6,369 nucleotides of DNA from a candidate division Zixibacteria bacterium 4484_93. GTDB lineage: Bacteria > UBP14 > UBA6098 > 4484-93. This document shows, piece by piece, positions 1-6,057 of this stretch. Location of the stretch: the NCBI GenBank assembly GCA_002085385.1, contig NATO01000115.1:1-6369 (forward strand), in the 5' to 3' direction. The stretch's first letter is position 1. Each line of letters starts with the position of its first letter. The notes beneath the pieces are model-generated. The model was not told where the DNA came from, did no database searches, and saw only the letters and a program-made list of their open reading frames with translations. Both the position numbers and the translations under genes were made by a program.

Positions 1-1502
1 ACGGGGATTTCATATACTAACCTGCCGTTTATATCATATATTTCGATGTTTGCACCAGCAGATGCCTCTATCCTGACCGACGAATTGAACGGATTGGGAT
101 ACACATCTACCCTCTCAAAAGATGGACTGATACCAAGCCCATACCTGACAAGGAGGTATTCTCCCGGGATGGGACGAACCCTCGGGTGCAGTCCATCAGG
201 AACATAAGGGCAAGATGAAAGCCAGAGGTATGGCGCTCCCATCACCTCAACGAAGTAGATGATATTGCTCAGGTCGTAAGAAGGGTCCAGTGAAACGGTG
301 GCATGATAACGATAAGGGAAACTCCCAAGCCGGTTCATTTCATAGTCGGTAAATGTCCAGGCAGAATCGAGGCTGAGCCAGAGTGTAACATCATCCGTAG
401 CCCAGAAATACAGGGGAACATCCGCATTGAATTCTATACCGCCTGTGGTCATCTCGGCACCCACAGTAGGCATCGGAGGAACTCTGCCCCCCTCCCTGAG
501 CATCAGCAACACCGATGCTGTTGTCCCATAGAGCCTGGAGAATGCACCCACTGTGTTGTCAAACGAATCATATTCACCACAATGGTCGCTAAAGCCAGCG
601 AAATAGGTAACATGGTCAAAATTTGGGACTATCTCCATTCGGTTCGATGAGCTGTCCATACAGTCATATACCCTCGCCATACAGTCGAGAGGAGTGAACT
701 CATCCTGTGCCCCGCATATGGAAAGCACAAACCCATGAAAATATGGAGCATATTGAATTGGGGCGAGATACCTCTGCATATAAACAAACTCCGAGTCAGT
801 TGTGTCTATCCCGGCAGCCTCGAGGTAGTGTATCATCCAAGCGGAATCCCTGACCGAGCAGATGAAATCAGCAGGAGATACAACCGGAACAGAAAATCTT
901 ATCCTGTCGTCAATGCCATCAGCCAGAGAAGTTGCCACTCCCCCGGCAGACATACCAAGAACACAAAGCCATCCATTATCAACCTGAGGCGACATCTCCA
1001 GGTAGTTCAATCCCCTCATAACAGCGTAAGCATACTGGTAGAACCAGCAGTCCTGTGGGTTAGGATAGGCGCTAACAACATCCTCTATGGTGCGGCTTCC
1101 CTCTGAACCAGCTACTCCCGGTGCACTGATGGAGAGCACAAACGAATGCAGGGAAGCTGCAAATCCCTCTGCCATATCCAGATCTCCCTCCATTCCGAAT
1201 CCGTGCCCGATAAGAAATCCAGGAAGCCCGCTTTCACCCGTAGGGTATGCAAAAAAGCCTTGAATCCTTATTGTGCCTGCCCTGCCACCAAAAGAGTTGT
1301 ATCGGATTTCACCCACCGAGAGGTTAATCAGCTCAAGAGAAAGTGGGTTCTCAACTGTCGTGTCCGCTACCCACAAGGTTTCAACATCCATCGTTGTGCT
1401 ATCCCTGATGGCATCCATATCCCAGATGTCGAAAATGTCCTGAGAAAATGCAGCCGAAACCTGCACCAGAAAGATAATAACAAAGGTTATTAGTTTATTC
1501 AT
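1..1502 (-). CDS. Secreted alpha/beta hydrolase with T9SS sorting domain (3' end beyond window)
   Basis: The frame is open for 500 codons from ATG at 1502 to the left edge, so the C-terminus is missing. Residues 1-20 form a signal peptide (MNKL, then a hydrophobic stretch ending AAFS). A serine-hydrolase core follows: HGFG at 100-103 fits the oxyanion loop, GMSAGG at 183-188 is the nucleophile elbow with Ser185, Asp267 in GAQDEF fits the acid, and His297 in NFDHVTY fits the base. Order and spacing match the alpha/beta hydrolase fold, closest in feel to acetylxylan-esterase or dienelactone-hydrolase-like enzymes; the substrate cannot be read from the sequence. Residues about 345-445 look like a beta-rich accessory domain. 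From about 465 a type A sorting domain begins (VYPNPFNSS, then IEIYDINGRLVYEIP) and is cut by the edge. Known of the family: such domains direct export through the outer membrane by T9SS. The start overlaps the stop of the transglutaminase gene, so I infer co-transcription. Confidence 0.88.
   Translation of the reverse strand, partial: MNKLITFVIIFLVQVSAAFSQDIFDIWDMDAIRDSTTMDVETLWVADTTVENPLSLELINLSVGEIRYNSFGGRAGTIRIQGFFAYPTGESGLPGFLIGHGFGMEGDLDMAEGFAASLHSFVLSISAPGVAGSEGSRTIEDVVSAYPNPQDCWFYQYAYAVMRGLNYLEMSPQVDNGWLCVLGMSAGGVATSLADGIDDRIRFSVPVVSPADFICSVRDSAWMIHYLEAAGIDTTDSEFVYMQRYLAPIQYAPYFHGFVLSICGAQDEFTPLDCMARVYDCMDSSSNRMEIVPNFDHVTYFAGFSDHCGEYDSFDNTVGAFSRLYGTTASVLLMLREGGRVPPMPTVGAEMTTGGIEFNADVPLYFWATDDVTLWLSLDSAWTFTDYEMNRLGSFPYRYHATVSLDPSYDLSNIIYFVEVMGAPYLWLSSCPYVPDGLHPRVRPIPGEYLLVRYGLGISPSFERVDVYPNPFNSSVRIEASAGANIEIYDINGRLVYEIP
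85..101 (-). repeat. 17-bp repeat, copy 1 (sorting-domain YPNPFN codons)
   Basis: TATCCCAATCCGTTCAA on the minus strand is identical to 6297-6281 and encodes YPNPFN in the hydrolase sorting domain. Confidence 0.8.
1499..1502 (-). promoter_or_regulatory. ATGA stop/start overlap (translational coupling)
   Basis: The upstream gene ends ...TTA AGA TGA and the hydrolase starts ATG AAT, sharing the four bases ATGA. The only Shine-Dalgarno-like sequence is AAAGG about 13 bases before the ATG, which is far. Translation of the hydrolase therefore probably depends on ribosomes that have just finished the transglutaminase gene (inference). Confidence 0.8.
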
Positions 1503-3652
1503 CTTAAATAAACAACCTTTCTCGTCGCTGTTTTGTTGCCTGCCTTCGCTCGGACAAAATAAATCCCGGAAGCAACTGATTTATCCGGCTGCCAGATGAC
1601 CTCCAAGGAGGGATACACGGAGAGGCTCAATCTCCCCGGCAGGAACGGTTTCTCCTCGACAGCTGTTGTATCCTCGCAGAGCTTCACATTAGCTGAAACG
1701 AGTGGACTGTTTGCGACAGCATCCTCGTTTGTAAAGACAAGATACCAGACCCCGGAATATGGCAGATGTATCGGCAGTTCACCATCGGTCGTCTTTTTTT
1801 GAAACAGGATGCCCTCGAACGGTTCTCCTGATTCATACAGCGAGAAATTCGCCGCATCGCACACAAAAAGCGTTATATACCCAGGTGTAGAATGCAGGGT
1901 GAATGTGCCATACTGACTATCTCTATAGTTCGTACCGTGTATAACCTCTTCAGGGGATTCCCAGGTGACCTGTATCATCCTGTCCGAGGTAGAGTCCGCT
2001 GTCGTGGGGAAACATCGCACCTCCGGCATCGAGGCAGGGAAAGTGCAGCTCTTGTTGTATCTTCTGCCGGCGGTGGTCGACGCGACGAGTGTTCTCGCCC
2101 CCTCGTCCGGAACCGTGCCGAGCGAATCGGAGGTAGCATTATACCAGAAAGGCTGGTTATCTCCAAGGAGAAACATAGCGTGCCCATTCCCCTTTGTCAC
2201 CGCCTGATAACCGAGATACACCATCCCCGGCTCTCCACCTGTTATGTCCGAGAAGATGTTCAACAAAACCCCATCAACAGGGTCACCACCAGCGTTGTCC
2301 CGACAATAGACATCAACGGTGCAGACAGCAGAATACGATTCTATCCGGTTGACAGGGTAAGCATCTCCTCGGTAGAACCACACAGTGGACAGGTCTTTCG
2401 AGCCGCCTCTCTCGGTGTCGTATCCGCCCCAGGCAGGGTCGATGTATGTATGTCCTTCGTAGTCCCAGCGGTTCACCTGTGTGTATATCCAGGGTGTGTT
2501 GTGATACCACAGTGTGGTGTCATATCCACCATCGTAGAACTCGTTCCAGACATGGTCCTCGAGTATATTCACCGTGCAGATATTGGGAATAAGACAGGCT
2601 CGAGCACCGGCGGCAAATAGGTCCTGTATCTCGCCGCAGTTCCCACCGTGCAGATACGCTATCTGGTTCGGCTGTATCGGTCGAACCGTTCCCGGCGCAT
2701 TTGGAACAACCCGAAATGTCCAGTTGCCGAGAACATTTAGAGCATCATCATCCGGTGTGAAATCCCTCATACCCTCATACATTGTGTCCTGCCTGCTCCA
2801 GAGGACTCGCGGAACCTTCATAACATCGATGAGCTTTGGATAGCCACCCTCGGTGTAGCTGTGTGCCGGGTCAGGGTCATACAGAAGATACTCACGCCAG
2901 AAATGCCCATAGGTCATCTCCACCTCATCTGTCCCAGCATCACGCTTCTTCACCGCCTCATCGGATAGCTTCGGATGAACGATATACCAGTAGTAAATAT
3001 CCCGCGGGAGCTCATACCAGACGGTATCCGCACCATCGAGTATACGATATCTGGTTGTCGTGTAGTATGTTCTGGCACCGAAATCACCACGCTCGACAAG
3101 GAAAACATAAGAGAGTGAATCCGCCACCTGGTAGATACTTCTCGCATTCTCCACAAGCAGGCTCGGGTCGAAGCGTGAATCGAGCAATGCCTGAGGCGAC
3201 ATATGTGCGATACAGAAAGCTACCTCATCGGTCAGGGGTGGTCCAGCACTGGAGACAATGAGGTTTGCGAAACTCTCGGCAGAACCGGGAGAGTAATCCT
3301 CAAGATTCTGAAATGACAGGAGAAGCTCCCGCCGGAGCCAGTTAGGTGTCCTATCAAGAGCCTCAGCCCAGCTTGATGGAATATCTGTCGATGTATCGGA
3401 TACAAGCTCCAGCATATCGTGCCTTACCCGTATGGCGATACTATTACCCGGAGGGATATATTTCTCAAACGAAATCGAATCGATGACCGATATATTTTTC
3501 GGGAGTGCTCCACTTATCGAGTTGTAGATAAAACCTTGCTCTCCTTCCTCTGCCTCACCGGGAACAACAGGAACAGACACCCTATCAGCGGAATAGACAG
3601 AAATCGGTAGAACCAAAATCGCGACTGCCAGAAACAATGCAAAGTTCCTCAT
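1499..3652 (-). CDS. Secreted transglutaminase-like protein with contracted T9SS sorting domain
   Basis: The product is 717 residues from ATG at 3652. An in-frame ATG at 3676 would add eight residues, but AAGGAGGT lies six bases before 3652 and would sit inside the longer frame, so the shorter start is preferred. Residues 1 to about 21 are a signal peptide. The middle holds a transglutaminase-like (papain-fold) core: Cys339 in HGGNCGEIQDL, His367 in LEDHVWNEFY and Asp405 in TYIDPAW give the Cys-His-Asp triad. The N-terminal half (YYTTTRYRI, YYWYIVHPKLSDE, FWREYLLYDP) resembles the extended architecture seen in exported transglutaminase-like proteins of FCB candidate phyla. Residues about 443-505 resemble a carboxypeptidase regulatory-like beta domain, and about 580-660 form another beta-sandwich (GVWYLVFTNEDAVANS). 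The tail matches a T9SS type A domain at both ends (PGRLSLSVYP; SGIYFVRAKAG to KVVYLR) but lacks its centre. The role could be protease, crosslinker or a non-catalytic fold; the intact triad favours catalysis. First gene of an operon with the hydrolase. Confidence 0.92.
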   Translation of the reverse strand: MRNFALFLAVAILVLPISVYSADRVSVPVVPGEAEEGEQGFIYNSISGALPKNISVIDSISFEKYIPPGNSIAIRVRHDMLELVSDTSTDIPSSWAEALDRTPNWLRRELLLSFQNLEDYSPGSAESFANLIVSSAGPPLTDEVAFCIAHMSPQALLDSRFDPSLLVENARSIYQVADSLSYVFLVERGDFGARTYYTTTRYRILDGADTVWYELPRDIYYWYIVHPKLSDEAVKKRDAGTDEVEMTYGHFWREYLLYDPDPAHSYTEGGYPKLIDVMKVPRVLWSRQDTMYEGMRDFTPDDDALNVLGNWTFRVVPNAPGTVRPIQPNQIAYLHGGNCGEIQDLFAAGARACLIPNICTVNILEDHVWNEFYDGGYDTTLWYHNTPWIYTQVNRWDYEGHTYIDPAWGGYDTERGGSKDLSTVWFYRGDAYPVNRIESYSAVCTVDVYCRDNAGGDPVDGVLLNIFSDITGGEPGMVYLGYQAVTKGNGHAMFLLGDNQPFWYNATSDSLGTVPDEGARTLVASTTAGRRYNKSCTFPASMPEVRCFPTTADSTSDRMIQVTWESPEEVIHGTNYRDSQYGTFTLHSTPGYITLFVCDAANFSLYESGEPFEGILFQKKTTDGELPIHLPYSGVWYLVFTNEDAVANSPLVSANVKLCEDTTAVEEKPFLPGRLSLSVYPSLEVIWQPDKSVASGIYFVRAKAGNKTATRKVVYLR

Positions 3653-3658
3653 ATCTTT

Positions 3659-3666
3659 ACCTCCTT
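3659..3666 (-). promoter_or_regulatory. Strong ribosome binding site deciding the transglutaminase start
   Basis: AAGGAGGT on the minus strand is a full anti-16S complement, six bases (AAAGAT) before ATG at 3652. It selects this start over the in-frame ATG at 3676, which lies upstream of the site. Confidence 0.85.
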
Positions 3667-3705
3667 GGTTTATCATCCTTCTCTCAATACATTTATCTGT
3701 TTGGA

Positions 3706-3734
3706 ATATTAACCTTGCGGACGCAAAAAGTCAA
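3706..3734 (-). promoter_or_regulatory. Sigma70-like promoter for the transglutaminase-hydrolase operon
   Basis: The minus strand reads TTGACT at 3734-3729, a 17-base spacer, then TAATAT at 3711-3706. Each hexamer matches consensus at five of six positions and the spacing is optimal. Transcription would start near 3699, leaving a leader of roughly 45 bases with a strong ribosome binding site. An AT-rich stretch just upstream (about 3737-3757, containing the similar words TAGGATAT and TAGGTATAT) could be an UP element or activator site, which is only inference. Whether this lineage uses these exact hexamers is not shown here. Confidence 0.6.
3715..3726. repeat. 12-bp inverted repeat in promoter spacer (candidate operator)
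   Basis: TTGCGGACGCAA has 5-bp arms TTGCG/CGCAA around two central bases and lies wholly within the -35/-10 spacer. A protein bound there would block RNA polymerase, so a repressor site is possible. No regulator gene is visible in the window, and a 5-bp-arm palindrome can occur by chance. Confidence 0.35.
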
Positions 3735-3805
3735 GAGAATATACCTAATATCCTATACAGAATGTAGAGATATATGTGGGGAAAACACCAATCACTGAGG
3801 TAGGC

Positions 3806-4147
3806 TTAAGAGAAAAGGTCTCCTGGCTCAGCTTCAGTATCCTTTTTGTGTAGCATTTTCAAGCACTCCTTATCCAATGCCTTCAAGACCGCTGCTCTTT
3901 CCTCCCACACTTTGTCAATTGGGATATTCCAGACCTTAGAGACAACACTATCTGGAACATGGCTCACAAGCATATGACATCTACCGCACAGGGTAATCAG
4001 ATTGGAGGGGTCGTCCGAGCCGCAGGCACCTCTTGGAAGTATATGATGAACCTGTGATGAACCTGATTGCTATTTCCTCTCCCGCAGACCCCGCACCTGT
4101 GATTATCTCTCTAAAACATATCTTTTAACGAGTTCCCAGCTCAGCAT
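3806..4147 (-). pseudogene. HNH endonuclease gene, broken by two indels
   Basis: From ATG at 4147 the frame reads MLSWELVKRYVLER and stops at TAA (4105-4103). Restoring two bases to the GA run (4106-4112) continues as DNHRCGVCGRG...QVHH. Removing one copy of an 11-bp tandem duplication (4044-4065) continues as ILPRGACGSDDPSNLITL, CGRCHMLVSH and on to the stop at 3808-3806. The rebuilt product is 110 residues with the full HNH signature: His31/His32, Asn46 and His55, plus zinc cysteines at 19, 22, 51 and 54. Families of this kind are small nicking or cleaving nucleases found alone, in mobile elements, in phages or in restriction loci; no such partner is visible here. The indels (-2 and +11) cancel modulo 3, so start and stop share one frame, but the middle third is out of frame behind a stop. 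The start lies 56 bases after the DUF2207 stop codon. Recent decay is most likely; an assembly error is the alternative. Confidence 0.85.
4044..4065. repeat. Exact 11-bp tandem duplication disrupting the HNH core
   Basis: TGATGAACCTG occurs twice back to back on the plus strand (4044-4054 and 4055-4065). It sits exactly at the codons for the catalytic His-His pair. Deleting either copy restores QVHHILPRGACGS in frame, so it arose as a duplication in a once intact gene. Confidence 0.9.
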
Positions 4148-4173
4148 TTTGACAGACCTACTTGATTATTTCG

Positions 4174-4188
4174 CTCCACTAATTGGAG
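4174..4188 (-). other. Small hairpin after the DUF2207 gene
   Basis: CTCCA and TGGAG can pair around a five-base loop, 15 bases after the DUF2207 stop codon. No T run follows, so it is not a convincing intrinsic terminator. It could slow 3' decay of the messenger or mean nothing. Confidence 0.2.
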
Positions 4189-4203
4189 AATAAGGTTGTT
4201 TTT

Positions 4204-5955
4204 TTACCAAGCGCCACCGCCGCCGCCACCGAATCCACCACCGGAGAATCCTCCACCACCGCCCGATGATGAGCCCGATGGCCGGGAAGATATAGCATTC
4301 CCGATGCCCGATACCGCTCCTCCAAGGTTGGAAACAAAGGCATGTGTTGAGAAATGGGCTCCATATCCACAATACCAGTTCGGTCTCTGCACCTCTATCC
4401 CTTCGAACACTTCAGCCCATTCATCGGCAACACCGAGCGCCATCGCAAACGGAAGGAGACGCTCAAATACCGTCGGGTCATCGGTCGCCATGCGCCTTAT
4501 CCTGTCCTTCTCGACACGCTCGATAAACTCCTTGAAACCAGCAATATGTCTCGCTGCAAATACTCCTTTCCGTGTCTTCCTTGGCATAAAGCCGGAAAAG
4601 ATAAGAACTATCGCTCCGGATACGAGTATCGAAATTGGCCCGAAAAGCCCGATAGTCCCGCCTAAGGGACCTACAAAAAAGAACCCGACAAACATAACCA
4701 TAAAACCCAGAATCCTCCATTTGTTCCTGACCTTTTCCGGGTTCGATACGAAGTATTTATCCTTCGTGAGGGTACGGTAGAGCTGCTTCTTTAAGCTGTC
4801 TAAGTCCTTGTAAAATTTGTTCTTTAGCCCAGATATAGAAACAGTCGGTTTCCCTTTTATCTCATCCAGAACATCCAGAGGAACCTCTATGCCATCCAGT
4901 GGAACAGCTTTAAGCCTGTATTTTCTTGAGAAAAGGCTTCTCATCAGCTTTCGCTCGAACGGCTTGAGCCCCTCATCCGGCTCCCTCATCTGGGTCAAGA
5001 GATAGTCCTTTTTCGAGAAGAAAATAAGCTTCTTCGAGTTTGCCTCGGTAATTCTTATATATCCTCTAACGGCGAGGTCGATGATTGTTGCCGATATATC
5101 TGCCACATCCACACGCTCATCGATTATCGTCCCGACCTCGGCAGGTGTCAGACCATCCGGCGGCTCATACTCCGGCATAACAGCAAGTTCCCGCCCAACA
5201 TCGACACCGTATCTCTTCCAGATACAGAACATAACAATGAAGACAAGAACGGGAATAAACAGGAACCAGTTATCGGCGAAAAAGTATCCGAGAGCCTGTG
5301 TTGCCGGTGGCTTCTTAATAGAGCCCGACGGAAGGAGCGTAATAAATGTCACGCCGGAGGATGGATAGACATTGCTCGTCTCAACAGAAAAGCCTGTATC
5401 TGTTGGGATAATTTCAAGCTCACTCTTCGAGCCAATAGGACCCGTGTAGCAGTGAACTCTCGATACATCGAACCCGGAGCCCTCGAAGAAATATACATTT
5501 GCGGAGAAATGCCTGATTGGCGCCCTCCACTCGTTCCCCGTCAGATTCCAGTATATCTCCACACCATCCCTCTTGAAATTCACAGCCCGCCTGACGACAT
5601 AATCGATAATGTATGTCTGCTTCCCCGTTACATACAGCTTCGGATTCCCGATGCGAATGTTCAGCATCCTTCCCCGCCGGGTAATCTTAACCCTGCGTGG
5701 TTTATGCTCCTCATCATACACCTTAATATCGGACAGGCGAATCTTATACACCGTTCCATACTCGGTATATTTAACCGGTATCTCTCTGTATATTCCGTGG
5801 TGTCGCTCGCCGTCGAAATCGACTACTATCTTCTCCTGCAGGTGGAATGCCCCATCCTTGTGAACAAACATATCCAGATGAAAATCGGCTATCTCCCAGG
5901 CAAGCACAGGAGATGCAAGAAAAATCAGAAGCAAAAGAATAATAACCTGTTTCAT
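4204..5955 (-). CDS. DUF2207 (YciQ-like) membrane protein with glycine-rich tail
   Basis: The product is 583 residues from ATG at 5955, preceded by AAAGGGA with a five-base gap. Residues 1-19 form a signal peptide (MKQVIILLLLIFLASPVLA). Residues 20 to about 205 form the extracytoplasmic DUF2207 beta domain (FHLDMFVHKDGAFHLQEKI, GIYREIPV, IYWNLTGNEW). A membrane helix spans about 229-247. The following cytoplasmic region includes PPDGLTPAEVG at 265-275 and a winged-helix-like stretch around 278-303. A hydrophobic pair or hairpin lies at about 416-456. Then come GFKEFIERVEKDRI at 473-486 and LPFAMALGVADEWAEVFEG at 501-519, both typical of the family. The tail (563-583) is almost pure glycine with FSGG spacing and ends AW, also typical. 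The biochemical function of this family is unknown; E. coli YciQ is a distant relative. It stands 102 bases after the preceding gene and shows no link to the secreted enzymes. Confidence 0.92.
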   Translation of the reverse strand: MKQVIILLLLIFLASPVLAWEIADFHLDMFVHKDGAFHLQEKIVVDFDGERHHGIYREIPVKYTEYGTVYKIRLSDIKVYDEEHKPRRVKITRRGRMLNIRIGNPKLYVTGKQTYIIDYVVRRAVNFKRDGVEIYWNLTGNEWRAPIRHFSANVYFFEGSGFDVSRVHCYTGPIGSKSELEIIPTDTGFSVETSNVYPSSGVTFITLLPSGSIKKPPATQALGYFFADNWFLFIPVLVFIVMFCIWKRYGVDVGRELAVMPEYEPPDGLTPAEVGTIIDERVDVADISATIIDLAVRGYIRITEANSKKLIFFSKKDYLLTQMREPDEGLKPFERKLMRSLFSRKYRLKAVPLDGIEVPLDVLDEIKGKPTVSISGLKNKFYKDLDSLKKQLYRTLTKDKYFVSNPEKVRNKWRILGFMVMFVGFFFVGPLGGTIGLFGPISILVSGAIVLIFSGFMPRKTRKGVFAARHIAGFKEFIERVEKDRIRRMATDDPTVFERLLPFAMALGVADEWAEVFEGIEVQRPNWYCGYGAHFSTHAFVSNLGGAVSGIGNAISSRPSGSSSGGGGGFSGGGFGGGGGGAW

Positions 5956-5960
5956 AACAT

Positions 5961-5967
5961 TCCCTTT
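5961..5967 (-). promoter_or_regulatory. Ribosome binding site of the DUF2207 gene
   Basis: AAAGGGA lies five bases before ATG at 5955. Another ATG at 5960 in a different frame meets TGA after two codons and is not a gene start. Confidence 0.6.
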
Positions 5968-5971
5968 CGCT

Positions 5972-5998
5972 TGAGGTTGTTATAAAGATAAAACCTCA
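5972..5998 (-). promoter_or_regulatory. Inverted repeat in the leader of the DUF2207 gene
   Basis: TGAGGTT (5998-5992) and AACCTCA (5978-5972) are perfect 7-bp complements around a 13-base AT-rich loop, just upstream of the ribosome binding site. It may be a leader hairpin or a protein site. Weak promoter-like words overlap it (TTGCAA about 6006-6011, TATCTT at 5989-5984, 16-base spacer), with four of six matches each. No T run follows the 3' arm, so it is not a terminator. Confidence 0.35.
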
Positions 5999-6057
5999 CT
6001 TGTGATTTGCAACGAAAAAAATCGGTCGGTGTAGAGGGAAGCTATGCTACTTGAGCA

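Noticed and set aside
1..60. Possible frameshift in the hydrolase tail near the left edge
   Set aside because: Re-reading the complement carefully gives a clean IYDINGRLVYEIP with no indel.
303..1493. Three plus-strand open frames of about 115-123 codons
   Set aside because: They are antisense to a continuous 500-codon minus frame with signal peptide, catalytic triad and sorting domain.
1892..2620. Plus-strand open frame of 242 codons
   Set aside because: It lies wholly antisense to the transglutaminase core. Its translation is low-complexity in character without recognisable domains, while the minus frame has clear catalytic motifs.
3677..4203. Mobile element or group I/II intron carrying the HNH gene
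   Set aside because: No terminal repeats, target duplication, transposase or intron-like structure could be seen around it.
4196..4780. Plus-strand open frame with a proline-rich start
   Set aside because: The prolines are only the reverse complement of the glycine codons in the DUF2207 tail, and the rest is antisense to that gene.
6014..6030. Run of seven T on the minus strand after the right-edge gene, as an intrinsic terminator
   Set aside because: No stable stem precedes it; only a 4-bp GTAG/CTAC pairing with a long loop can be drawn.
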